64,000 bases of DNA from Ceratopteris richardii (taxonomy: Eukaryota > Streptophyta > Polypodiopsida > Polypodiales > Pteridaceae): the NCBI GenBank assembly GCA_020310875.1, contig CM035444.1:23599272-23663271 (forward strand), written 5' to 3'. Position 1 is the stretch's first letter; every line of letters starts with the position of its first letter. A program made the position numbers and the translations under genes. The notes beneath the pieces were generated by a model. That model made no database searches and was not told where the DNA came from. It was given only the letters and a program-made list of their open reading frames with translations. Positions 24,874-34,066 of this stretch are shown one piece after another.

Positions 24874-25115
24874 TAGCTTAGCTAATTGGGTCCTTAGCTT
24901 CTCAAAGCTAAGGACAAGGATTCAACCCCTACGGGTTGTGGCTAGATACCTCTCACCATTTGGATGGTGGAATGTTAATCTAGCCTTTCAAGGACCGTTG
25001 CACAACTGGTTGGGCCCTTCGCTTCTCAAAACTAAGGGTAGAGATTCAACCCCTATGGGTTTTGACTAGACACTCCTCACAATTTCGATGGTGTAATGTA
25101 ATCTAGCCCTCGAAT
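24874..25115 (+). repeat. Tandem pair of tRNA-like (SINE-head) units, period ~124 bp
   Basis: Two direct copies begin near 24,874 and 24,998. Each has an A-box-like word (TAGCTTAGCTAATTGGG; TTGCACAACTGGTTGGG), a short hairpin where an anticodon arm would be (TCCTTAGCT...AGCTAAGGA in the first), and a B-box-like GATTCAACCCC about 44 bp downstream of the A box, the spacing of pol III type 2 promoters. Both continue with the same tail (GATGGTG, AATCTAGCC). They resemble tRNA-derived SINE heads in dimeric arrangement; they lack acceptor stems and are not tRNA genes. Confidence 0.6.
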
Positions 25116-25235
25116 CCTTTAAGTTATCCAATTCAAACCAGTTATCTGTCTAACCTTGAGGCAATTTCTTTTCAATGTCTACATTAATGAATCTTCAAAC
25201 TCTATCCTAGTACTTGCTAAAGTGTCCAACCCCTT

Positions 25236-25324
25236 CTTTAAAAAATTGGAGAGACCCCATGGGTGCTATGCCAATGCCCCCTTTCATTGTAGATCGCAAT
25301 GATCAAACTTCCTTTAAAAAGATG
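25236..25324 (+). repeat. Left 89-bp direct repeat flanking LINE fragment
   Basis: About 85% identical by eye to 26,443-26,534. Begins CTTTAAAAAATTGG and ends CCTTTAAAAAGATG. The LINE tail starts just to its right. Confidence 0.8.
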
Positions 25325-26442
25325 TTTTTTAATATAAAGGAAGTTCGGCAATAGCCTACTCTCCCGGACTTGAATTAAATTAAGAAACAAAAGTACAAAA
25401 GAAGGGGACTAGCGCCCACGGGACCCCCCAAATCCCACAAAGCAGGGGAAACTTGTATGAGTTCTAGGTTGCATTACATAGAAGGTTGATCACCCTCTCA
25501 TCGCCCTCATGCGGGGCCCACTTGGGTTTGAGCTTGTTGTTGATCAAAATGAGGACTTTATGGTGCCTGAAGGGGGGGGATTTCTTACAGTTAACAATCC
25601 TTTTGCCAAGGAGGAATAGTGATTTCTCAATCGACCATTCCTTGGGGGTATCGCCGAAGTTGAGAGCACACCTCTCCCGCCAGATTTTCCACAAGACTTC
25701 CCCTCTGATGGCGCTCCAGAGTGTCGCGGAGCAGCCGATCGCTTCTCCCAAAAGGACTTGTTTCCAGCTAAGCTGTTTCAGAAGTCTGAATTTCTTTCCC
25801 ACCGTCTGCCATATTTTGAAGGAGCTGGGGCAGGAGAGGAAGATGTGTGGGACATCTTCAATAGCCCGGTGACAGCGTTTGCACCAAGGAGGGACCCCGC
25901 AAATTTTGCTAGCCTTGTGGTTAGTCCAAATTCCACGATGCAGAATTTGCCATAGGAGGACAGACTTCTTAATCTCGATCAGAGGGTGCCAAATACTCAT
26001 GAATTTCATGTCCCATCGAAGCCGCGTCCAAGCCAGGCACCACTTCTTGTTGAGACTGATCTGGTGGTCAGTCGTTTCTTTGATGTTCGGGATTTTGAGT
26101 AGGTTATTTCCATTGTGCCATTTGAGACCAAGCGAGTTCGGAGCATCGTGTCCCATGAGAAGGCGAATCTTGTTCCGATCCCATGCGAGGCATCTGCTTT
26201 GCAAAGTGTTCCATTCTTCGTAGGAGATGTTTTTGGAAGGATCAATGTCCTCGAAATTGATCCAGCCGTTGGAGTCATGTTTCCAGAGGTGTTTCCATTT
26301 TTTGAATCCTTTGTGCCATAGTCTCTTGGCATTTCGAATGTTGCACGACTCCACACTCCGGATGCCATGTATCGGGAACCAGATAGAGTCGTTTTGTCTG
26401 ATTCCGGCCGCCCACTTCCAGTCCTCACTAATTCTTGTGAAG
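25325..26442 (-). pseudogene. 5'-truncated L1-type LINE: C-terminus of ORF2 (zf-RVT) and 3' UTR
   Basis: The minus-strand frame is open from about 26,442 to the stop at 25,464. Sequence around residues 160-240 has the zf-RVT zinc-binding region of plant LINE and LINE-derived ORF2 proteins: VLLWQILHRGIWT, a C-x4-W-C-x2-C arrangement (CGVPPWCKRC), and EDVPHIFLSCP followed by IW..V, then a C-terminal WKIWRERCALNF block. The RT catalytic core is absent, so the copy is truncated at its 5' side, typical of abortive target-primed reverse transcription. The 3' UTR lies at 25,330-25,463. Stands between two ~90-bp direct repeats and about 500 bp upstream of the receptor kinase ATG. Confidence 0.85.
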
Positions 26443-26534
26443 CTTTAAAAAGATGTTGGAGAGATCCCAGGGGTGCTATGTCAATACCCCCTTTCATTGC
26501 AGATCTCAATGAACAAACTTCCTTTAAAAAAATG
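26443..26534 (+). repeat. Right 92-bp direct repeat flanking LINE fragment
   Basis: Partner of 25,236-25,324. It starts exactly where the LINE coding frame is truncated, as expected if the repeats are an unusually long target-site duplication. Confidence 0.8.
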
Positions 26535-26603
26535 ACTGAGCAGCCTTACCCTACTACCTAGTTCCCACTCCACAGTGTTGATGGACATCATCTGCACCAC
26601 CAG

Positions 26604-26610
26604 TATAAAG
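26604..26610 (+). promoter_or_regulatory. Possible TATA box of the receptor kinase gene
   Basis: TATAAAG lies 353 bp upstream of the chosen ATG. A transcription start about 30 bp downstream would leave a ~320-bp 5' UTR that includes a short direct repetition of 'aggggcagct' (26,713-26,740). It is the best TATA match between the LINE remnant and the gene, but there is no other support. Confidence 0.35.
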
Positions 26611-26956
26611 AGCATGAGCATTATGCAGCAGCCAGCTTCACAGAAAAAAAGCACATGTCACTTCAAAGACCATGGAATGACTCTTCTTCTTCTTTTCTTC
26701 TTTTCATGTGTAGGGGCAGCTCATGTATAGGGGCAGCTGCCGGCCATCTCCATTAACGCTTTACTGTAAGCTTTTGTCCTCGATGTTCGCCGGTGCCCAC
26801 TGCCCACAGTAGGTCTTTAGCTTATCAGCTCTTGTGCAGATCCCCGAAGTGCCTACCTCTCGGAGCTCAAAAATCTGCTGGCGTCGACTTGTTCGGTTTC
26901 GCGACTACTTGAACTCGAGGTTTCCATGGCGAGCCTGTTCTGATACAATTTCCAGC

Positions 26957-29900
26957 ATGACTGCTTCCACCATTCCGGTTGGTTTATCCCTTATCTTCCT
27001 CTTTACCTGCTGCTCTCCTGGGATTTTCTCGGAATTCGGCGTACCCTTTCTAAGCGCTGCGGAACAAAGCGATGGCGACCTGCTTCTCAGCTTCAAGCGC
27101 GAATTGCTGGATGCAAGTGATGCCCTCGCAGGTTGGAAACCTAGCAGAAGCAATGGCGGGGTCGTCGCGGAAGATTACTGTAAATGGTTCGGCGTCCGCT
27201 GCGATGTCGAGCAGCGAGTTCAAGGCCTCGATCTATCCAACTTTTACCTGAAACAGAAGGAGGGAGAGGCTAATTTTACTGCTCTCTGTAGTTTGCCATC
27301 GCTGACCTTCCTCAACCTCACCTACAATGACTTCTTCGGGTCGTTTCCTACCTCGCTGTACCAGTGCAAAAGGCTCCGCACGCTCATCCTCTCTGCTAAT
27401 CTGCTAGTGGGGGATTTACCGGCTTCCATAGATGTCCTTCCTGACTTGCGCAGTCTAGATCTCTCCTACAACAATTTCACCGGCGCCATCCCTCCCTCCT
27501 TTGGCAGGCTTCCCAATCTGGAGGAGCTATACCTTTTCTCCAACCTTCTCAACGACACCATCCCTCCGTTCCTGGGAAATCTCAGCAAACTGCAGCTCCT
27601 ACATCTTGCGTACAATCCCTTTTCGGACTCGACTTCCATACCTGCAGAGCTTGGCAATTGCACCGAACTTACAGAAATCTGGCTAGCTCAATGCAATCTT
27701 CATGGCACCATTCCTGCATCACTCGGAAATCTCAGTAAGCTCAACAATCTCGACCTCTCCACGAACTCTCTGACGGGTGAGATTCCTGCGAGCCTCACAA
27801 ATCTGAAGAGCCTTGTCCAGCTTGAACTGTATAACAATCAGCTGGAAGGTCCCATCCCTCATGATTTCGGAAACCTGTCTCTGCTTGCCAACTTCGATGC
27901 TTCATACAACATGCTATCAGGAGTGGTACCGGTTTCTGTCTCACATCTCCGCAGTCTAGTGAGCTTCCGCATCCATTTGAACCTCTTCTCAGGGCCTTTT
28001 CCATCAGGCCTAGAGTCTCTCCCCTCAGTCATGCATATCTCCATCTTTGGCAATAACTTCACAGGAAATTTACCCCTCAGCTTGGGTTCTGTGAGTAATC
28101 TACAGCTGGTCGACGTTTCGTCAAATGGATTCACTGGTCCCCTGCCGCCGTTCCTTTGCGCTGGAGGAGCTCTGCAGATAATGATAGCCATGAACAACAG
28201 ACTAGAAGGTCCTATACCCTCTGCGTATGGAAATTGCCCATACTTGCAGCGAGTGCGCCTCAATAACAATCGCCTCTCTGGTTCAGTTCCCTCAGGCCTG
28301 TGGGGTTCGCCATGGCTCACGCTCTTGCAGTTAGACGGCAACGACCTTGAAGGTAAGATTTCCTCCGAGATCGGAGGTGCAGTCCATTTGTCTACTTTGA
28401 AGCTGGACGGCAATCGCTTCTATGGCAGCCTGCCCATGGAGCTTTTTAGCCTGTGGAATCTGTCCTCTTTGTCACTGACCAGTAATAATTTCTCTGGAGA
28501 GCTTCCAATGGAGATAGGCAATCTGCATTTTCTTTCATATCTTGACATCCAGGCTAATTCCTTTTCCGGTGAGATCCCTCCAAGTCTTGCGAGATGCAAC
28601 CAGTTGAGTGTTCTACAGCTTGCAGACAACAGCTTTACTGGCGCAATTCCTGCGTCTTTGGGGAACCTTTCCGCCATGAATTCTCTCAACCTCTCTCACA
28701 ACCAGCTACGTGGGCGCATTCCTTCCGAGATCTCAGACTTGCGCCTAACTGTGTTCGACGTCTCTTACAATCACCTCTCCGGTCCAGTACCATCTGCTTT
28801 AGCAAATGGAGCATTTGAGGACAGCTTCATCGGCAACCCAGATCTCTGTGGGGTGAACTTGACGGGCGTCAGAAATTGCGGTCTTTCCTCTAGCAGGTGG
28901 CGATCGAGAGCAGGTATGCGGGCGATGTTCGCTGTAACAATTGCTGTTGCGATTATCCTGTTCGTTGTAGGGATGGCCTTTCTGTACAGGCTTCATGGGC
29001 CTGTAATCAGAGCAACAATTCAAGGGAAGAAAGTCTCTGCCAGCGGCACCATCTCCTTGCCGATGACGCCATGGAGGGTTACCTCTTTCCACAAGGTGCA
29101 GTACGACGAATCTGATATCGTAAGCCAGCTTAATGAAAACAACCTGATACTTGGCAGTGGCGGCGCCGGCACGGTTTACAAGGTTGTTCTGGGCAATGGG
29201 CAGATTGTGGCTGTGAAGAAGCTGAAGTCCAACAGCAGCGACGGCGGCGACGACAAGGGCTTCAAGGCCGAAGTCGAGACTCTCGGCAAGATCCGCCACA
29301 AGAACATTGTCAAGCTGCTGTGTGCTTGCTCGAACAAGGACATAAAGCTTCTGGTTTATGAGTACATGTCGAATGGTAGCCTGGGAGACATGCTGCATCG
29401 CAGCGGCGTTCGTAAGGATGAGCACGAAACAGAGTTTGTTCTGGATTGGCCAAGCCGCTACCATATAGCGCTTGGTGCTGCTCAAGGACTGGCCTACCTC
29501 CACCACGATTGCTCCCCTCCGATCGTACACAGAGACATCAAGTCCAACAATATCCTTCTCGATGAACAACTCAATGCCTGTGTGGCGGACTTCGGGGTAG
29601 CGAAGGTGATGGAAGACTGCCTCTCGGCGGATGGCACCAACTGCTCAGCTGGTTTTACAGCTCGACTGGCTGGCTCATATGGCTACATCGCCCCAGGTAA
29701 TCTTTCTGTGTGCGCTTTGTTAGCGCTTCCGAATGGCAATGTGTTGCTGTTGTCGCGATCTGAGCTTTGGCGATTGGACATGAAGTGGATCGTGCTGCAG
29801 CATCAATGTTTTCTTGGAGATGAAATGAACCGTACTGAAGTATCTATGTTTTCTTGTCCTCAGAGCATGCATACACGCCGAAGGTTACAGAGAAGAGCGA

Positions 29901-30279
29901 CATTTACAGCTTCGGAGTGATGCTGCTGGAGCTAGTGACGGGGAAGAAACCCGTGGAGCGGGAGTTGTTCGGCGAAAACATGGATATAGTGCGGTGGGTG
30001 CGGGGGAAATTGGCTGCGGGGGAGGATGTTGCAGAAGAGGTTTTGGATGCCGGATTGGGGGCGTGTTGGAAGGAGGGGATGCTGATGGTGCTGCGTGTGG
30101 CGCTGCTGTGCACATGCGCGCTCCCGCTCAACAGACCCTCCATGCGCGAAGTGGTGGACATGTTCTTCGACGCCGATCCTGGCCGCCTCTCCCCCATCGG
30201 CCCCGCCCTCAAGACCTCCAAGTCTGTGGGCGCAGCTCGTACCCACTTCCATTCTACCTTCATCACCAAGCCGTTCTGA
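26957..30279 (+). CDS. LRR receptor-like kinase, subfamily XI (HAESA/HSL-like)
   Basis: CDS joins 26,957-29,696 and 29,864-30,279 (1051 aa). Codon 1 is the internal ATG at 26,957, because it puts a hydrophobic signal peptide (about residues 5-30) at the N-terminus; an upstream in-frame ATG at 26,834 would add 41 residues. Order: signal peptide; LRRNT with the CKWFGVRC pair; about 20 plant-type LRRs (LxxLxLSxNxLxGxIP) to ~residue 625; a Cys pair cap (NPDLCG); a TM helix ~656-677; a kinase from ~728. Kinase residues visible: GSGGAGTVYK loop, VAVKK Lys754, HRD Asp860, DFG Asp878, GSYGYIAPE. It is thus an RD kinase likely to be active. Known relatives sit in the plasma membrane and perceive small peptides such as IDA/CLE types; the ligand here is unknown. 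No stops, GC-rich codons, clearly a maintained host gene. It is close to HAESA/HSL1 by kinase wording (VETLGKIRHKNIVKL). Confidence 0.92.
29697..29863 (+). other. Intron of the receptor kinase gene (167 bp)
   Basis: GTAATC donor after GCC-CCA-G and TTGTCCTCAG acceptor before AG-CAT. Joining restores the kinase motif GYIAPE and keeps the frame to the TGA at 30,277. The intron itself stays open in one frame, so a naive reading would extend the first exon to 29,920. A single intron in the kinase domain is usual for several subfamily XI genes. Confidence 0.9.
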
Positions 30280-30760
30280 GGCACTGTCAAAGAAACGGAA
30301 GCGTCCCTACACAGCGGTTCTATTAATCCTCCTTATCAACGAGCTTGCGGAGACTGTTTTCTACGTAGCGTCCATCATCGCCTCCACTATGAAAAACACC
30401 TTCAGACACCACTCCGAGATGATTAAGCTTGCGCATGTGCGTACATCGACTCTGATAAACCTTCGTATTTTTTTCTATATCGCTCTTCATACTCCCCCCG
30501 AGAAGAAGATCAGCATGAACATGAGCTTCCCGAGTATGACAGGCCCGTGTAATTCGTACGGGTACATGAATTATCTTCTGCTTCCTCGAGGGCATCAAGA
30601 GCGACATGCCTGCTATTTGAATCCCTAGAGAGCCTCTTGGTGTCTATGTACAGCATGTATGACGAATCATAAGAAACACACGAATCATAAGAAACAAAGG
30701 TAAAACAGATCTTTTTTGTATTTATCAAATCTTTTTCTGCATCTATGTATCAAGGTCACC
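30280..30760. other. 3' flank of the receptor kinase gene
   Basis: No open frame with a recognisable product and no canonical AATAAA close to the stop. Presumably 3' UTR grading into intergenic DNA. A short tandem 'acgaatcataagaaaca' pair is seen at ~30,660-30,697. Confidence 0.4.
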
Positions 30761-30920
30761 TTTTTTTTAGAGTACAATGAATTGGAAACACACTCACATA
30801 CCCTAGCTTGTAAGGAAGAAGCACCCACCTATCTTTGAGAGACTCATAAATGTCCAACCAAGGTTGAACTCAAGACTTCCTCCTAGAGACTCAAAGCGTC
30901 AAACCATTAGGCTACGTGGG
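30761..30920 (-). mobile_element. tRNA-derived SINE
   Basis: On the minus strand an A-box-like TAGCCTAATGG (complement of 30,903-30,914) is followed ~42 bp later by a B-box-like AGTTCAACCT (complement of 30,861-30,871). The body ends in an A-run, seen as eight T at 30,761-30,768. That is the structure of a plant tRNA-derived SINE of ~160 bp. No clear target duplication. It lies ~480 bp past the receptor kinase stop, transcribed toward it. Confidence 0.65.
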
Positions 30921-31410
30921 CTTGGACATCATGATGCACCCTTGTTCATCGTGAAAAGAATAATATTGTAGAGTAATATTGGGAGGTTTTCCTCTGGAAT
31001 GATCTTTGATTTGACGTAAAATTTCACTAAGAGTCTTACATGTGCGTTTTCGTCGATATTTAAGGCTATCTCATATAATGGTTAAAAATAAATAAAATTG
31101 AGATTTTTGCAAAACCATATCTACTATTAAAAAACAAAAGTTAGTGATCTTTGGCTATTGATATGTATCTATTGGTAACAAGAATTATTGGAACTATTAT
31201 AATTCTTGATTCCTTTAGGTCCTTATTGATCTTGGATTTTATCCTAGCTTTTGTAAGCGCTCTTGTCTATTCTCTTTTGTTACTTCTCTCTCTCTCTAAC
31301 TCTTTTCATCCATAAGTTCAAGTTAGAAAACTTTTTGAAACACTACAATATATGAGAGGTATACCAGGTCTTATATTGCCGCAAATACATGAGGGGCAAT
31401 TTAGCCTTGA
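30921..31410. other. Intergenic, nothing recognised
   Basis: AT-rich sequence with a short (CT)n patch at ~31,285-31,299; no coding or terminal repeat signal. Confidence 0.4.
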
Positions 31411-31640
31411 TATCGATATAAGGGCTGATATGAATGTCGGCACAATGACATCGGTAGAAGCATTGGTATGGGCGTCCGTATAAGCATCAGTACCTATCTA
31501 GTGCTAGTTGTATAAGTATTGGTATGGGTGTCGGTATATTTTGGTTGATATAGGCATTCGTATTTACCTACAAATCAACGATATAAGCAATAGTATACGC
31601 GACGGTATGATAATGATCGGTATGAGCATCAATATGTCCT
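31411..31640 (+). repeat. Degenerate short repeat, unit ~12-18 bp (GGTATRRGCATC)
   Basis: Successive variants of 'ggtat(a/g)(a/g)gcatc/ggcgtcggtata' occur from 31,416 to 31,635, with irregular spacing. It resembles a decayed minisatellite; no coding meaning. Confidence 0.6.
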
Positions 31641-31845
31641 TGGACTTAAGTCTCCTCTGCTCATGACGAAAAATAACCCATTGCTAACTCCTATAATAAA
31701 CATGTAAAAGATGAGATCATCAAATATGATGTGTTTAACTTAAGCAAATTCATTCATCAAAATGATGTTTACAAACTCATGAAACATAGTTTCATACCCA
31801 TTACTACCAAAATATGATGCTTCAATCATATCTAGATATGGCTAC

Positions 31846-32278
31846 TGTTGTATAATTACATGGGTCTAAGGGGTAGAACCCTTGGGTTTCTAAGTGTGAA
31901 ACCCTTGGGATTTATGGTTTATTTATCCCTTTTAATGGGTCTTGAACCTTAGGGCTAATTCTCTAAGATTGAGTACCTTAGGCTTAATTGGAAGTTTCTT
32001 CTAGCCACTTTGCTTGTACGTGAGAGCTTGGAGAGTCTTCTTTTAGAAGCCATGTGATTTCATGTGATATCCTAAGCTTGGAAACCATGTGACCACCTTA
32101 GGGACCCATGTGATGGAAGATACACATGTCCCCTTGGGAGGGACTTACCCCCTTGGACTTGGAGCTATATATTGGAGGGGTTGGTTGGGTGGAAACACAT
32201 CTCTCATTCCTACTGTGTGGCTAGTTAGTCTTCAGTTGTGGAGGCTATGGAGTCCTCACACAACAATGGTATCAGAGC
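31846..32278 (+). mobile_element. Isolated Copia-type LTR with tRNA-iMet primer site
   Basis: 31,846-32,265 starts TGTTGT and ends ACAACA (perfect short inverted termini), 420 bp. One base later, 32,267-32,278 reads TGGTATCAGAGC, the tRNA-iMet primer complement. No gag or pol follows and no second LTR was found, so this is a 5' LTR plus leader remnant. The family differs from Copia-1, -2 and -4. Confidence 0.7.
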
Positions 32279-32454
32279 TCTTAGGTTGAGATCTATGGAG
32301 ACTTCTATCTTCGTCACTTTGCTTGTAAGCTCTTGATGAGATGCGTCGAAATTGTATTTCGGCAGCACTTCTTCATCTCTGTCGAAGTACTTCTCGCCGT
32401 ATGCAGTCATTGCTTTTGGTTAGATTAGCCAAAATTATTATGCACAACACTTGT

Positions 32455-32545
32455 AGAATCTGGGATTCGAACCCGCTACCTATCAGTACCCGCGGATGGA
32501 TGTTATCCATTGCAACAGCCGAGACAGTTGACGGGTCTTAAGCCA
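32455..32545 (-). repeat. tRNA-like sequence, possible SINE head
   Basis: The minus strand holds GGGTTCGAATCCC (complement of ~32,462-32,474), a perfect B box, and ~40 bp upstream TGCAATGGATAAC, A-box-like. Acceptor and anticodon stems do not fold convincingly, so it is not a functional tRNA. It could be a SINE head or a tRNA pseudogene. Confidence 0.35.
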
Positions 32546-33480
32546 CATCTTTCCTTCTGTTAGACGACGCGCTAAGCAATGACCAGAAGAGTGGTTCACG
32601 AATCGATGCTGGTGAGGAAGATGATCAGTTTTGTGGACACATTTTCCATTGCCCTCGCTTCCAAACTCTCCTGTGTTGCCGCAATAGCTTTCTCCGTCGA
32701 AGCTGTCGATGGAACCTTGTAGTTTTTCTTCTTTTCCAGCCTGCACGTTTGATCTTAGAAACTGTACAATAACGTGCGTAGCCTTCTAAGCGTCTCTAAT
32801 CCCAGGCCTGACCGATGCACATATGTGCTCAGGCATATGGATGAGTTCTCGTGTCCCCATCAACTCTGAAGCATCCATCGTTCATGGATATTATGATGCA
32901 GACATGGGCATCTCACCCTGTGCTACCCACAACTTCTGCAGGCACTTGTAGACTCCCTATGGAAGGCGTTCTACACTCAAAAGAGAGCGCTTTCATTTTC
33001 TTCATGAAGAAAGCCCCATCGAATTCTCCGTAGTCAGGCCTCAAGCTGCTGCTCCCTTTTATTGGGCCCGCATGGCTTTCCAACCCTCTAGCTGTATAGA
33101 GAGACAACGCTCTCACATCTTCGCCTTGCCGACGGACACTGCAACCATCATGGATCTCGGATGGTTTGCCTCTCTGAGTACGGGAGCCTTCGATATCGAT
33201 TGTGAACAAGGCCTCGTTTGTTTCCTGGCATGTATTTTCTTCATCTGCAGGAAGAAATGATCAAGAACGAATAGGTGTTGCTTCCCGGCAATGTTCCTCT
33301 TCTTCCGCCACCTTTTTTTACTACGAGGCACGGCGGCGAGCTAAGTGGGAGAGACGAGATGAAGAGCACACCTCTAGCTCCTATTCGACAATTTTTGATG
33401 GATGCATAAGAAATCCGAGAAGATAAGTTTATACATTTTTTAATGTCATTTTACATATTGCATATGGGTTTACTTGCTAT
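32546..33480. other. Unassigned DNA between LTR remnant and Copia-1
   Basis: GC content is higher than in the surrounding element DNA and overlapping open stretches occur on both strands (for example 33,113-33,331 minus and 33,202-33,426 plus), but none shows a recognisable domain. Possibly a decayed gene fragment; not classified. Confidence 0.35.
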
Positions 33481-33711
33481 TGTTGATATATTTAGGTAGT
33501 GATGTGTGTGAACACACTAGGACCGCCGAGGCACTTTTTTCCCTCTTTAGGAGGTTTTTTTTCCCCGGCTTATATATACGCCTATTGCCCTAATGGGCTA
33601 CTTATCTTTGTACATTCTCTAGTAATACATTCAGTATTGTGTGTTTGTGCTCCAAGCTTCTTCTTCTTCCTTGTGCTGTTCGCGTGCTCCTGCAGACGTC
33701 TAACTCCAACA
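33481..33711 (+). repeat. Copia-1 5' LTR (231 bp)
   Basis: TGTTGATATATTT...ACTCCAACA. Contains a TATA-like TTATATATACG at ~33,570, a plausible U3 promoter. Nearly identical to the surviving part of the 3' LTR (38,402-38,549), pointing to a younger insertion than Copia-2. Confidence 0.92.
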
Positions 33712-33713
33712 AT

Positions 33714-33728
33714 TGGTATCAGAGCAGG
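33714..33728 (+). other. Copia-1 primer binding site (tRNA-iMet)
   Basis: TGGTATCAGAGCAGG two bases after the 5' LTR, identical to the Copia-2 site. Confidence 0.92.
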
Positions 33729-34066
33729 TCGTCGCTTCATCTAGGGCGCACTCGACACTCCTCCGTTTGTAGTCTCAGAATCGCACGAATTTTGGTGAGC
33801 ATACTCAGTGTGTTTCCGATAACAAAACGGCTTTGCTCTCTGGTGCCGAAATCGCGACCTGAGCTCGTTTCGGCCTCCGAACGCACTATCACAGTGCTTG
33901 TGCAGGCTATTTCGTCTTTTTGTGCCAAAGATATATACCAGTTTCTGTTTGCGAGTTTAAGCGTCTCGAAGTCTGCTACAGGTCTAGTAGAACTCATCTG
34001 GGTAGTTCTGTTCAACTTTTTGAGATACAGTCAATTTTCTGCATCAAGGTATTTTAGTCACCGGCC

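Noticed and set aside
26834..26956. Upstream in-frame ATG as the receptor kinase start
   Set aside because: It would bury the signal peptide 41 residues inside the protein; the ATG at 26,957 gives a normal secretory N-terminus.
28799..29569. 256-aa minus-strand ORF opposite the kinase gene
   Set aside because: Shadow of a GC-rich coding sequence on the other strand; no domain, and the plus strand has complete kinase motifs.
32455..32545. Functional tRNA gene on the minus strand
   Set aside because: Has A- and B-box-like words at proper spacing but no convincing acceptor or anticodon stem; kept only as a tRNA-like/SINE-head candidate.
33714..33728. tRNA-Met gene fragments at the TGGTATCAGAGC sites
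   Set aside because: They are retrotransposon primer binding sites adjacent to LTR ends, not tRNA genes.
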